A stretch of DNA of 64,000 nucleotides from Cupriavidus malaysiensis (lineage in GTDB: Bacteria; Pseudomonadota; Gammaproteobacteria; Burkholderiales; Burkholderiaceae): NCBI RefSeq assembly GCF_001854325.1, contig NZ_CP017754.1, forward strand, positions 1,364,001 to 1,428,000. The letters are read 5' to 3'. This document shows positions 43,465-52,634 of the stretch, piece by piece. The translations under genes and the position numbers were made by a program. A model generated the notes under the pieces. That model made no database searches. It saw nothing but the letters and a program-made list of their open reading frames with translations, and had not been told where the DNA came from. How positions within the stretch are numbered: position 1 is the first letter of the stretch; each line of letters starts with the position of its first letter.

Positions 43465-44703
43465 ATGCAAGCAGGACAACCGATACGAACCGGCGATTGG
43501 CTCAGCGGCGCGAGCCTGCGCGCGGGCTGCTCGCTCGTCCTGGCACTCTATGCGGCATTCGTCCTCAGCTGGGCCTGGCTGACCCGCGGTTTCACCTTGG
43601 GCACGGTGCTGCGGCCGGGCACCGACTTCTCGGTGTTCTGGAGCGCGGGTCATCTGGCGCTGCAAGGGGAGGCCGCGGCCGCCTACGACTACACCAGGCT
43701 GCAGCCGGTGATCGCCGCCTACGGCGCGCTGGCCGACGGCGCCAGCTTCGACCTGCCGTGGCTCTATCCGCCTGCTTTCCTGTTGTGGATGGCGCCGCTG
43801 GCCGCGCTGCCCTTCGCCTTGGCCTACGTGGTGTTCATCGGCGGCAGTGGCTGGGCCTACGTCGCGGGTCTGCTGCGCCTGCAGGCGGCGGGCGGATGGT
43901 CCGCCGGCGTGGCGCGCTGGCTGCCCGTCGTGGCCTGCCCGGGCTTCGTGGTGACGGGCGCGATGGGACAGAACGCCTTCCTGACCGCGGCCCTGGCGCT
44001 GTGGGCCGTGCTGCTGCTGGAGCGCCGTCCGGTGATCGCGGGGATGCTGGCCGGGGCTCTGTGCATCAAGCCGCAGCTCGCCGTACTGCTGCCGCTGGCC
44101 TTGCTCGCGGCACGGGAGTGGCGGGCGCTGGCCGTCGCCGCGGCAACGGCGCTGCTGATGACGCTGCTGGCTGCCTGCGTGTTCGGATGGGACACCCTGC
44201 CGGCCTTCCTGTCCGCCGGTGCCCGGGCCAAGCACGAGATGCTGGAGCATTCCGACACGGCCTGGTACGCGATGCCCACCGCCCTGGCGCTGGCCCGGCT
44301 GCTGGGGGCTTCGGCCGCTTCCGCGTACCTGGCCCAAGGGATTTCGGCGCTGGCCGCGGCGGCGGCGGTCGCCTACGTCTGGCGCCGGCAGGCCGGGCCG
44401 GTCCTGCGCGCGGGCGCATTGGGCGTCGGCACGACGCTGGCGACGCCCTATCTCTGGTACTACGACCTGAGCTGGCTGGGCATCGCCCTGGTGGCACTGG
44501 CCGCCCTCGGCATGGGCAAGGGCGGCTGGCTGCGTGGCGAGCGGCTGCTGCTGCTGGCGGGCTGGCTGCTGCCGCTCTATCTGTTCGTCAACCGTGGCAC
44601 GCGCTGGCCGCAATGCGGTGTGCTGGTGCTGGTGCTGGTGCTGCTGGCCGTGCTGCGGCGGGCCCGTGCCGCGCCGGTGTGCACGGGAAGGGGCGCAGCA
44701 TGA
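43465..44703 (+). CDS. GT87-family polyprenol-phosphate sugar transferase
   Basis: A 412-aa polytopic membrane protein of the DUF2029/GT87 group. The first periplasmic loop carries RPGTDFSVFWSAGHLALQGE, where the Asp is the presumed catalytic base, followed by DLPWLYPPAFLLW and about nine further helices. GT87 enzymes transfer mannose or similar sugars from polyprenyl phosphate on the outer face of the membrane. It is followed by GT2 and, on the other strand, GtrA genes, making a compact sugar-transfer module next to the pilin operon. The ATG at 43465 is used; a GTG 21 nt earlier is possible. Confidence 0.82.
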   Translation: MQAGQPIRTGDWLSGASLRAGCSLVLALYAAFVLSWAWLTRGFTLGTVLRPGTDFSVFWSAGHLALQGEAAAAYDYTRLQPVIAAYGALADGASFDLPWLYPPAFLLWMAPLAALPFALAYVVFIGGSGWAYVAGLLRLQAAGGWSAGVARWLPVVACPGFVVTGAMGQNAFLTAALALWAVLLLERRPVIAGMLAGALCIKPQLAVLLPLALLAAREWRALAVAAATALLMTLLAACVFGWDTLPAFLSAGARAKHEMLEHSDTAWYAMPTALALARLLGASAASAYLAQGISALAAAAAVAYVWRRQAGPVLRAGALGVGTTLATPYLWYYDLSWLGIALVALAALGMGKGGWLRGERLLLLAGWLLPLYLFVNRGTRWPQCGVLVLVLVLLAVLRRARAAPVCTGRGAA

Positions 44704-44821
44704 GACCTGGCGCCGTGCCTGGGTATCGCTGTCATGGCAGGGCCGGGGCGCCGCTGCCGCGGGAAATGGAGGTGTCCGGCCGGAAGCGCCGCCACAAGGC
44801 GAACCGGAACGGGGAGGAGGC

Positions 44822-45850
44822 ATGATGATCCGCTATTCCGAAGTGAAATTGCTGTCGCTGGTGGTGCCGTGCCACAACGAGAGCGCGGCGATCCGGCCGT
44901 TCTTCGCCAGTGTGATGCCGATCCTGGAGGCGATGGAGGATGTCCGCTTCGAGATCGTCTGCGTGAACGACGGCAGCACGGACGATACGCTCGAGCGCCT
45001 GGTGGCGGTCGCGCGCCGTGACATGCGGGTGCGCGTCATCGACCTGACCCGCAATTTCGGCAAGGAGGCCGCCATGACGGCCGGCATCGACGAGGCGCTC
45101 GGCGATGCCGTGATTCCCATCGATGCCGACCTGCAGGATCCGCCGGCGCTGATCCCGCTGCTGGTGGAGAAATGGCGGGCGGGCGCCGAGGTCGTGCTGG
45201 CGCAGCGCCGCGATCGCCGCTGCGACAGCCTGCTCAAGCGCATTGCCGCGACGGCGTACTATCGCGTGCACAACCGCCTGTCGGAACTCAAGCTGCCGGA
45301 GAACGTCGGCGACTTCCGCCTGATGGATCGCGTGGTCGTCAACGCGCTGAAGCAGCTGCCGGAGCGCCGGCGCTTCATGAAGGGCTTGTTCGCCTGGGTC
45401 GGCTTCCGTACGGAGATCGTGACCTACGAGCGCCAGGCGCGTTGCGCGGGGGACTCCAAGTTCTCCGGCTGGAGATTGTGGAACTTCGCGCTGGAGGGGA
45501 TCACCAGCTTCAGCACGCTGCCCCTGCGCGTCTGGACCTATATCGGCTCGGCCTTTGCCTTCCTCGCGTTCTGGTATGGGCTGTTCATCGCCGCGCGCAC
45601 ACTCGTGCTCGGCGTGGACGTGCCAGGCTATGCCTCGCTCTTGTGCGTGCTGCTGTTCTTCGGCGGCTTGCAGCTGATCGGCGTCGGCGTGGTCGGCGAG
45701 TACGTGGGGCGGATCTACTACGAGGCCAAGGGACGGCCCATCTACCTGGTGCGCCAGCGTTTCCACGCCAGGCCGCATTCCGAGCAGGCATCGGCCGGGC
45801 GCCGCGTCGTCGAGTTTCCTCGCATGCGTGGCGGCAAGCGGCAGCCCTGA
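44822..45850 (+). CDS. GtrB/DPM-like membrane glycosyltransferase (GT2)
   Basis: A 342-aa enzyme that makes polyprenyl-phosphate sugars. The GT-A domain has LSLVVPCHNESAAIRPFF, VNDGSTDDT, the DXD motif IDADLQDPP and GDFRLMDR, then two C-terminal transmembrane helices (IGSAFAFLAFWYGLFIAA and SLLCVLLFFGGLQLIGVG). This is the plan of GtrB and ArnC proteins. It would supply the lipid-linked donor for the GT87 protein encoded 118 nt upstream, with GtrA as the flippase candidate. Confidence 0.9.
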   Translation: MMIRYSEVKLLSLVVPCHNESAAIRPFFASVMPILEAMEDVRFEIVCVNDGSTDDTLERLVAVARRDMRVRVIDLTRNFGKEAAMTAGIDEALGDAVIPIDADLQDPPALIPLLVEKWRAGAEVVLAQRRDRRCDSLLKRIAATAYYRVHNRLSELKLPENVGDFRLMDRVVVNALKQLPERRRFMKGLFAWVGFRTEIVTYERQARCAGDSKFSGWRLWNFALEGITSFSTLPLRVWTYIGSAFAFLAFWYGLFIAARTLVLGVDVPGYASLLCVLLFFGGLQLIGVGVVGEYVGRIYYEAKGRPIYLVRQRFHARPHSEQASAGRRVVEFPRMRGGKRQP

Positions 45851-46045
45851 TGGCGCCGCACGGCGGGCGTGCAGCGGTCTGGCCAGCGTTCTGGCGTGCG
45901 CGATCGCGCGGGCCGGCCACGGCCGCTTTCCCGCCGCACTGTCACCTGCGCTGAAATTGCGCTGGCGCTGGCGCTGGCGCCGGCGCGAATGGCGCCGACA
46001 GTCGAACGTTGCGGGGGCGGGGAAGGGGCCGGCGCGGGCCGGGCA

Positions 46046-46441
46046 TCAAGTCGCGGCCGGCGCGCGGAAGGCGTAGAGCCGGGCGCCGGCGTAGGCGAGC
46101 GTCGTGTACGTGACCATGCCGCAGGCCTGGGTCAGCAGTTGACCGCTGCCGAGCAGCCGGCTCACTTCCAGCACGACGGCGAGGTTGGCCGCGTAGGCTA
46201 CCGCGCAGACGGCGCCGTAGCGCAGCAGTCCCTGTTCGACGGCGCCGCGGTGGCGGAAGGTCCAGATGCGGTGCCAGGTAAAGCCCCAGAGAAAGCCGAT
46301 GGCATAGCCGATGGCATTGGCCGCCGCGTCTCCCCAGCCGAACAGGCGCAGCGCGGCCCAGGTCGTGCCGAAGCCGACCGCCGTATTGCTCAGGCCGACC
46401 AGCACGAAGCGCAGGAAGGGGTGGCGCAGCAAGCGATGCAT
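46046..46441 (-). CDS. GtrA-family membrane protein
   Basis: A 131-aa four-helix protein with the GtrA pattern: LRFVLVGLSNTAVGFGTTWA at the start and GFTWHRIWTF in the loop. It is proposed to flip polyprenyl-linked sugar. It converges on the GtrB-like gene with a 195-nt GC repeat-rich gap (GCGCTG units near 45958-45985) and ends its own strand 55 nt after the sigma-54 activator start-to-stop run, so it may be co-regulated with that activator's neighbour rather than with gtrB. Confidence 0.86.
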   Translation of the reverse strand: MHRLLRHPFLRFVLVGLSNTAVGFGTTWAALRLFGWGDAAANAIGYAIGFLWGFTWHRIWTFRHRGAVEQGLLRYGAVCAVAYAANLAVVLEVSRLLGSGQLLTQACGMVTYTTLAYAGARLYAFRAPAAT

Positions 46442-46496
46442 GGGCAGGCGCGGCGGTGAATGCCGGGACAGCGCGCTAAGGATGCGCTTGATGCGC

Positions 46497-47876
46497 TCAG
46501 GCGCGCTGCTCGACGACGTCGAGCTCGCCCCGGCGTACCTGCAGCTTATGTTCCCGCATCATCCGGAACAAGGTGACACGCGAGATGCCGAGTTCCTCGG
46601 CGACGTCGATGAGCCGTTCATGGTGGCGCTGCAGGGCTTCCTTGAGTGCCTGCAGTTCGGCCGCATGCCTGACCTTGGCCAGGGTGGGCGGCCGTTCGGT
46701 CTCGGCTGGCGAATGCAGTTCCAGGTCGCAAGGCCGGATCACGCCGTCTTCGCACATGGCGGCCGCATTGCGGATCCGGTTGATCAGCTCGCGCACATTG
46801 CCAGGCCAGTCGTGGGCATGGAGCGAGCGCAGCGCCGCCGGAGAAAAGCCGCGGATCCGTTCCGGCGAGTGCTTGCGGATCTGGTTGAGGATGTGTTCGG
46901 CCAGCAGCACGATGTCGCGCTCGCGTTCGCGCAAGGGCGGCTGCTTGACGCGCAGCACGCACAGGCGGTGGTACAGGTCGCCGCGGAAGCGTTCGGCAGC
47001 GACCGCTGCCTGGAGGTCGACGTGGGTTGCCGACACCACCCGCACGTCGACGGCGATGGATTCGGTGCTGCCCAGGCGTTCGATATGGCCGGTTTCGAGG
47101 AAGCGCAGCAAGCTGGTCTGGCTCTCGAGCGGCATGTCGCCGATCTCGTCCAGGAACAGGGTCCCGCCGTGGGCCAGCTCGATACGCCCCGGCTTGCGCT
47201 TGGCGGCGCCGGTGAAGGCGCCACGTTCATAGCCGAACAGTTCGGACATCAGCAGCGTGGGCGGGATGGCCGCGCAGTTCACCGCGATGAAGGGACCCGA
47301 GGCGCGTGCCGACGCCTGGTGGATGGCACGGGCCGCCAGTTCCTTGCCCGTGCCGGATTCGCCGGAGATGAGCACCGGCATATCCCAGCGCGAGACCTTG
47401 GCGATGCTGCGGAACAAGGCCTGCATGGCCTCGCAGTTGCCGATCATGCCGTCGGGGCGGGGGGCGTGCGGGAACGCCTGCGCGGTGCTCGAGCGCAGCG
47501 TGGCCATGCCGACCGCGTGGCCCAGCGCATAGTCGACATGCGCATCGTCGCACGGCGCGGTGCAGTAGTCGATGAAATACAGCCCGAGCATATTGCGCGC
47601 GACCGGGGTGAGATCGCTGGCACCGTCCGTCAAGCCGATCCAGCCGATGTTGCGCAGCGCCAGCCAGGGTTCGACCGCCTGCAGGTCGGCCGGGGCCACG
47701 CCAGCGCGCAGGTCGAGCAGGCCGGCCATCGGCTGGCTGTCCAGGTCCATGCCTTCGAGATCGCTGACGCTGGAGGCGAAGTGGGGTTTCCAGCCTTGCT
47801 GGGCCAGGTGGCGGCACAGAGTCCCGTCATGCTGCCGCGACAGATAGAGCAGTGGGCGCGGTATATACGCGTTCAT
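46497..47876 (-). CDS. Sigma-54-dependent activator (VpsR/AlgB-like, Fis family)
   Basis: A 459-aa bacterial enhancer-binding protein. Residues 1-130 are a degenerate receiver-like domain, then the AAA+ core with Walker A GESGTGKE (172-179), the sigma-54 contact loop GAFTGA (219-224), Walker B TLFLDE (239-244) and the arginine-finger region, and a C-terminal Fis-type HTH (LIDVAEELGISRVTLFRMMR). All catalytic parts look intact, so it should activate sigma-54 promoters. The start MNAYIPRP follows GGGGGAA. Such VpsR-like activators often control surface polysaccharide or pili; here it is near the Tad locus. Confidence 0.93.
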   Translation of the reverse strand: MNAYIPRPLLYLSRQHDGTLCRHLAQQGWKPHFASSVSDLEGMDLDSQPMAGLLDLRAGVAPADLQAVEPWLALRNIGWIGLTDGASDLTPVARNMLGLYFIDYCTAPCDDAHVDYALGHAVGMATLRSSTAQAFPHAPRPDGMIGNCEAMQALFRSIAKVSRWDMPVLISGESGTGKELAARAIHQASARASGPFIAVNCAAIPPTLLMSELFGYERGAFTGAAKRKPGRIELAHGGTLFLDEIGDMPLESQTSLLRFLETGHIERLGSTESIAVDVRVVSATHVDLQAAVAAERFRGDLYHRLCVLRVKQPPLRERERDIVLLAEHILNQIRKHSPERIRGFSPAALRSLHAHDWPGNVRELINRIRNAAAMCEDGVIRPCDLELHSPAETERPPTLAKVRHAAELQALKEALQRHHERLIDVAEELGISRVTLFRMMREHKLQVRRGELDVVEQRA

Positions 47877-48757
47877 TGCGATTCCCCCGATTTCTTTTCT
47901 TGTGCCGCCGGAATGCAGCGGCCTGGGCACATCATCGGGGATCGGGCGCAGGCCCTCGATCGAGCGCATCCCGTACAGGGTTGCAGGATGCAGGCGTTGC
48001 CTGCTTCCGGTCCGTGCGTTTCCGCTCCCCAGCGTCGACGTCGAGGCGCTCCTGGTTTCGGACCAGTTTCCTGCTGGCTCGATGGCTGCGTTGTTCTCTA
48101 GCGGAACTGGCTTGCCGTCGTCAGCTCGGGCTTGACCCGAGCACCCCCGTCGGACCTGCTTTAGCGATGTCCGTGCCAGATCGGCTAAGTCCTTGATTTT
48201 GCTAGGTGAGGCGTTGCAGAAGTGAATCGTCTTCCGGCATTCGTAACCAGATGTTTCTGGTGTGCCGTCGGCTTTCCTTGCCGTTGATCCTTCGAAATCA
48301 GCCGCCATGGAAAGCCGGCGTCATTTCCTGGGCGGAATCCGGTGTTCAAGCGGTGCATTTATGGCGGCTGGCGCATTTGCCCCGATTCGGCCGCGGAAGG
48401 AGGCGGGTGGCAGACAGGTTGCAGAGATGAAACTTGCCGGAATGCAAATGAGAATGGTCTCTGCGCGCCAAGGCAGGCCCCAGGTCGGAGTGATCGCTGC
48501 GGGCTGCGCGAACGGAGGAGGCGGTGCCGCTTCGACGGGCCGGATGCTAAGTCAAAAGGCTGAGTTTTGATCGAGCCGGGGAGCCGGCCCCGTCTGAATA
48601 GGCGAGGCGATCTTGGTTGAAGGGGGCGCCGCGCAACAGGGCGGCTTTGGTTGCAATTCTGTTACAGCGCTGTTGTTTCCGGCCGCCGCCGGGACGGAAA
48701 CCGGGCGCAAGCGCGCGGCTGCGGCGTCGACGCCCCGCAGTCCTATCCGGCGTGCCG
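47877..48757. other. Gene-free region upstream of the sigma-54 activator
   Basis: These 881 bases have no supported gene. They include the activator's own sigma-54-like promoter (48163-48178, leftward) and the inverted repeat TCAAAA-N7-TTTTGA at 48552-48570, about 380 nt upstream of that promoter, a distance usable by an enhancer site. The open frame continuing upstream from the activator has no domain features and is judged to be leader. Confidence 0.5.
48163..48178 (-). promoter_or_regulatory. Candidate sigma-54 promoter of the activator gene
   Basis: On the minus strand TGGCACGGACATCGCT matches TGGCACG-N4-TTGCW with a perfect -24 heptamer, a single T-to-C change in the -12 part, and the invariant GG and GC 10 nt apart. 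The leader to the activator ATG would be about 275 nt. It suggests positive autoregulation. Confidence 0.6.
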
Positions 48758-49696
48758 TCAACTGCCGGAGGCCGTGTCGCCGGCGCCGCGCGTCGGCTGT
48801 GCCGATGCCGCCACCTGCTCGCGCAGCCAGCCGATCAGGCGCAGGATGTGGGCTTCGCGCGGATTGCCTTCGCGCCACACGACCCAGTAGTGCAGGCTGG
48901 ACGGCACGCTCACCTCGCCCAACTGCACCAGTTGGCCGTTGGCCAGGTAGTCGCGGGCCAGCAGCGCGCGCGCGGTGGCCACACCGAGACCGGCCACCGC
49001 CGACTGCAGCATCAGGCCTGCGTCCTGGAAGATCGGCCCGCGCTCCGGCTCCTCGGGCGGCAGCCCGGCGCGTTCCAGCCAGTCGCGCCAGGGGCGCAGG
49101 GCGAAGCGCAGCATCGGCAGCCCCGGCAGGTCGGCCAGCGTGAAGCCCGGGTAGCGCGCCAGCAGCTTGGGGCTGGCCACGGCGATGACGTGGTCTTGGA
49201 TCAGGCTGCGGCATTCGAAGCCTGGCAGGTCGACGCGCTGGTGCCAGATGCCGAGATCGACGCCGTAGGGGTCGGGTGGCGAGATCTCCGCGTGCAGGCG
49301 CAGGTGCAGGTCGATCTCGGGCGCGGCGTCGTACAGGCTGGGCAGGCGGTGGATCAGCCAGGCGTTGGCCAGGTCGGCCATCACGCTCATCTGCAGGCGT
49401 ACCACCGGCGGGCCGCTGCTGGCGCAGGCTTCGCGCAGGGCCGTTTCGAGTTCGTCCAGCGCGCCGCGCACGCGCTCGGACAGGCGCAGGCCCGCGCTGG
49501 TGGGCTGCATCAGGCTGCCGCTGCGCTGGAACAGCTTGCTGCCCAGCTTGTCCTCCAGCCCGCGGATATGGTGGCTGATGGCGCTGTGGGTGAGCGATAA
49601 CTCTTCGGCGGCGCGTGAGAAGCTGCGGTGGCGCGCGGCGGCCTCGAGCGCGCGCAGCGCCTGCAGGGCGGGCAGGTGGAAGGGAGGTTCGGCCAT
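48758..49696 (-). CDS. LysR-family regulator (GcvA-like)
   Basis: A 312-aa LysR-type regulator. The N-terminal HTH is LPALQALRALEAAARHRSFS, RAAEELSLTHSAISHHIRGLE; this opening is typical of the GcvA/AmpR subgroup. The C-terminal periplasmic-binding-type domain spans about residues 90-300. It is divergent from an MFS transporter gene across 77 nt. That spacer holds ATC-TCCGCC-GAT (49718-49729), a possible LysR contact. Regulation of the transporter is the simplest reading. Confidence 0.9.
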   Translation of the reverse strand: MAEPPFHLPALQALRALEAAARHRSFSRAAEELSLTHSAISHHIRGLEDKLGSKLFQRSGSLMQPTSAGLRLSERVRGALDELETALREACASSGPPVVRLQMSVMADLANAWLIHRLPSLYDAAPEIDLHLRLHAEISPPDPYGVDLGIWHQRVDLPGFECRSLIQDHVIAVASPKLLARYPGFTLADLPGLPMLRFALRPWRDWLERAGLPPEEPERGPIFQDAGLMLQSAVAGLGVATARALLARDYLANGQLVQLGEVSVPSSLHYWVVWREGNPREAHILRLIGWLREQVAASAQPTRGAGDTASGS

Positions 49697-49773
49697 GGCC
49701 GTCAAATTCTACTCACAATCTCCGCCGATATCTTTCGTTGGTCATGCACCGCCCTGGTGACGACAATCCCAGC

Positions 49774-51075
49774 ATGACGACGACCTCTTCCTCCTCCCTG
49801 CCGCCCGCGCCACGCGCGTCCGCCCCTCCCACGGCCACGGCCACCCAGCCTGCCTCGCCGGTGCGCTGGCGCGTGCTGGCGGTGTTCTCGCTGGGCTTCC
49901 TCGTGTCCTACATCTTCCGCGGCGTCAACCTGGGCTTCGCGCCCTACCTGACGCGCGAGCTGAGCCTGTCGGCGGCCGACCTCGGCCTGCTGACGAGCTT
50001 CTATTTCCTCGGCTTCGCCTGCGCGCAACTGCCCGCCGGGCTGATGCTCGACCGCTTCGGCCCGCGCCGCACCGAGGCCGTGATGCTGGTGTTCGCCGCC
50101 GCCGGGGCGTGGTGCTTCTCCCAGGCGGGCGGCATGGCCGGGCTGGCGGCCGGGCGCCTGCTGGTTGGCGTGGGTGTGTCGGTCTGCCTGGGTGCGGCCA
50201 TCCAGGCCCTGGCGCTGTGGTTTCCCCTGTCGCGCATGCCTTTGCTCAATGGCGTGGTGATGGCGATCGGCGGCCTCGGCGCGGTGGTGGTGGGCACGCC
50301 GCTGGCCTGGCTGTTGTCGGTCATGGACTGGCGCGGCGTGAGCCTGGGCCTGGCCGGCTTGTCGCTGGCGATGGCGCTGCTGTTGTGGTTCGGCGTGCCG
50401 GACGCGCGGCGCCAGGGGCAGCAGACCCTGGGCGAGCAGTGGCGCGGCACCGTCCGCATCCTGCGCAGCGCTGCCTTCTGGCGGGTGGCGCCATTGACGC
50501 TGCTCAACCAGGGCATCTTCCTGGCGGTGCAGACGCTGTGGGTCGGTGCCTTCCTGCGCGATGTCTCCGGCGCCGGCCAGGCCGCGGCGGCGGGCCTGGT
50601 GTCCGTGATCGGCTTCGCCATGATGGCGGGCTGCGTCGGCTCGGGCTGGGCGGCGCGCTATCTCGAGCGCGCCGGCCTGAGCCTGTATGCCTTCGCCGGC
50701 CTGGGCATGACGGGCTTCATCGTGGTCCAGCTGCTGATCATGGCGGGCGTGCCGCTGCCGGCGCCCTGGCTGTGGGCCGGCTATGGCGTGTGCGGCTCCA
50801 GCGGCATCCTGACCTATGCCGTGCTGGCGCGCAGTTTCCCGGCGTCGCTGATCGGTCGCGCCACCACCGCGCTGACGCTGCTGGTGTTTCTCGCGACCTT
50901 TGCCTGCCAGGTCGGCATCGGCTATGTGCTCGATTTCTGGCCCGCGGTGGGCGGCCGCTATCCGGCCGTCGCCCATCTGTGGATCTGGGGAGGGCTGGTT
51001 CTGCTGCAGCTCGCGGCCGCGGCATGGTATGCCTGGGCCGGCCGCGGCGGGCGCGCCGCGCTGCGCGAGGCGTGA
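49774..51075 (+). CDS. MFS transporter (12 TM)
   Basis: A 433-aa major facilitator of the nitrate/cyanate or hexuronate-like (MFS_1) type. The loop 2-3 signature appears as GLMLDRFGPRRTEAVML, and twelve hydrophobic segments can be counted after a 28-residue Ser/Pro/Thr-rich cytoplasmic tail. The substrate is unknown. It pairs with the divergent LysR gene. An in-frame ATG 30 nt upstream is an alternative start. Confidence 0.88.
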   Translation: MTTTSSSSLPPAPRASAPPTATATQPASPVRWRVLAVFSLGFLVSYIFRGVNLGFAPYLTRELSLSAADLGLLTSFYFLGFACAQLPAGLMLDRFGPRRTEAVMLVFAAAGAWCFSQAGGMAGLAAGRLLVGVGVSVCLGAAIQALALWFPLSRMPLLNGVVMAIGGLGAVVVGTPLAWLLSVMDWRGVSLGLAGLSLAMALLLWFGVPDARRQGQQTLGEQWRGTVRILRSAAFWRVAPLTLLNQGIFLAVQTLWVGAFLRDVSGAGQAAAAGLVSVIGFAMMAGCVGSGWAARYLERAGLSLYAFAGLGMTGFIVVQLLIMAGVPLPAPWLWAGYGVCGSSGILTYAVLARSFPASLIGRATTALTLLVFLATFACQVGIGYVLDFWPAVGGRYPAVAHLWIWGGLVLLQLAAAAWYAWAGRGGRAALREA

Positions 51076-51180
51076 GCTGGCTGGGTGTGCCCGGTGGGTC
51101 TGGCGGGCCCGCTGGGCGCGGTGGGCCCGATGGGCAGGGCGGCAGGGCCGGCTGGGCGGGTGAGGCCGCGCCGCGGCCGG

Positions 51181-51684
51181 CTACAGCACCAGAGGCCGGT
51201 CGTCCAGCGCATTGGGGCGCGGCCGCCCATCCGCCGGGAAGTGCGCCTCGATCAAGGCATGGATCCGCGCCACCGCTTCCAGCACGGGCCGGACCGACAG
51301 CTCGCGCGCCAGGTCCTGGGCCAGTGCCGTGCAGACGGCATGCCAGGCCGCCTTGCCGACACAGGCATCGACGCCGCGATCGGCCAGCAGCTCGACGGCA
51401 TGGTCGGCGAGGTTGATGTAGAGCAGCACGCCGGTGTGCTCTTCGGTATTCCACACTTCGAGCGCGCCGAACAGGGCGCGGGCGCGCTGGCGGTCGCTGA
51501 CGCCGCGCCAGGCGTGGCCGACCGGCAGGCTGGCTTCGATGACCACGCGTACCTCGCCGCGATGGCGCTGCTCGCCGGCCCGCACGGCTTCCTGCAGCGC
51601 CTGCTGTGCCGCCGGCGGGAAATGGCGCCGGGCGGTGCCGGGACGGTGGCTCAGGTGGCGCAGGGCGCGTCGGATGAAAGGCAT
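51181..51684 (-). CDS. TPM-domain protein (YgcG-like, short)
   Basis: A 167-aa protein containing a TPM domain: AGEQRHRGEVRVVIEASLPV and EEHTGVLLYINLADHAVELLADRG. Unlike its neighbour it lacks a signal peptide and glycine tail, so it may be cytoplasmic or exposed at the inner face. It is the third gene of a lemA - ygcG-like - tpm operon, 40 nt after the previous stop. TPM proteins have been linked to membrane and photosystem repair in other organisms; a general role here is not established. Confidence 0.83.
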   Translation of the reverse strand: MPFIRRALRHLSHRPGTARRHFPPAAQQALQEAVRAGEQRHRGEVRVVIEASLPVGHAWRGVSDRQRARALFGALEVWNTEEHTGVLLYINLADHAVELLADRGVDACVGKAAWHAVCTALAQDLARELSVRPVLEAVARIHALIEAHFPADGRPRPNALDDRPLVL

Positions 51685-51724
51685 GATGGGCGTCTCCGTA
51701 TGGCTGCCGTGTATCGCTGTCGCG

Positions 51725-52618
51725 CTACCAGTTTCCGGAGGCGCCGCCGCCGTCGAAGCCGCCTCCGCCACCGCCGCTGAAGCCGCCACCGCCGCCGCCA
51801 CGGTCGGAGTCGCCGAAGCCGCCGCCACCCAGGCCGCCGAGACCGCCCAGGCCGCCCAGTCCTCCGAGGCCGCCCAGCCCGCCAGGGCCCGGGCCGCGGC
51901 TGCCGTAGCGGCTGCCCGTGACGATGTCGGGCGCACGCGGGCGCAGCGCGGCCGAGATGAAGAAGAACAGGATGATGGCGAGCGGGAACCCTACCGCCAG
52001 CCAGGTGCTCCAGCCGTCCTGGCCGGCCGTCCCGGCGGCCTGCGGCCCGGGCAGGCCCTCCTTGTCGATGGTGGCCTGGATGGCCGAGACGCCGGCGGCC
52101 AGGCCGCCGTAGAAGTCGTTCTGGCGGAAGTGGGGCGCCATCACGTCCTGCAGGATGCGCTTGGACATGGCGTCGGTCAGCGATCCCTGCACGCCCCGGC
52201 CGACCTCCAGCCGCATCTTGCGCAGGCCGGGCGGGTTGTCCTTGGCGATCAGCACGATCACGCCGTCGTCGATGCCTTTGCGGCCGGCGCGCCAGGCGTC
52301 GGCGACCCGGATGCTGTAGGCGTCGATGGGCTCGGGCGCGGTGGTGGACACCATCAGCACGAAGATCTGGCTGCCGTGCTGCTGCTCGTACTCCGCCAGC
52401 ACGTTCTCCAGCGCGCGGCGCTGGTCGGCGCTGAGCGTGCCGGTGAGGTCGGTCACGCGCTGCGTCAGCGCCGGCACGGCGACGAAGCCGTCGTCGGCGG
52501 CGCGCGCCGCCGGCGCCGCCAGCAGCAGCGCGAGCGCCAGGGCTGCCAGCCAGGCCAGCCAGCCTGGCAGCGGTGCCAGGGCCCGCGGCCAGGGACGTGC
52601 CGCGCAGGATCGCATCAT
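51725..52618 (-). CDS. TPM-domain membrane protein with Gly-rich tail (YgcG family)
   Basis: A 297-aa protein. Order: signal peptide (about 1-40, ending AAPAARA), TPM domain (VTDLTGTLSADQRRALENVL to GGLAAGVSAIQATID), a transmembrane helix (WLAVGFPLAIILFFFISAAL) and a Gly-rich C-terminus with repeated GGLGGL units ending in GGASGNW. The tail would be cytoplasmic. This layout is typical of YgcG proteins that are encoded next to LemA. It lies 16 nt after lemA. Confidence 0.9.
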   Translation of the reverse strand: MMRSCAARPWPRALAPLPGWLAWLAALALALLLAAPAARAADDGFVAVPALTQRVTDLTGTLSADQRRALENVLAEYEQQHGSQIFVLMVSTTAPEPIDAYSIRVADAWRAGRKGIDDGVIVLIAKDNPPGLRKMRLEVGRGVQGSLTDAMSKRILQDVMAPHFRQNDFYGGLAAGVSAIQATIDKEGLPGPQAAGTAGQDGWSTWLAVGFPLAIILFFFISAALRPRAPDIVTGSRYGSRGPGPGGLGGLGGLGGLGGLGGLGGGGFGDSDRGGGGGGFSGGGGGGFDGGGASGNW

Positions 52619-52634
52619 GTCGTTCGCCCCGGGG

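Noticed and set aside
47877..48308. Upstream extension of the sigma-54 activator by 144 codons
   Set aside because: The extension lacks domain features, while the internal ATG at 47876 has a good ribosome site and a family-like start; the extension also overlaps the proposed promoter.
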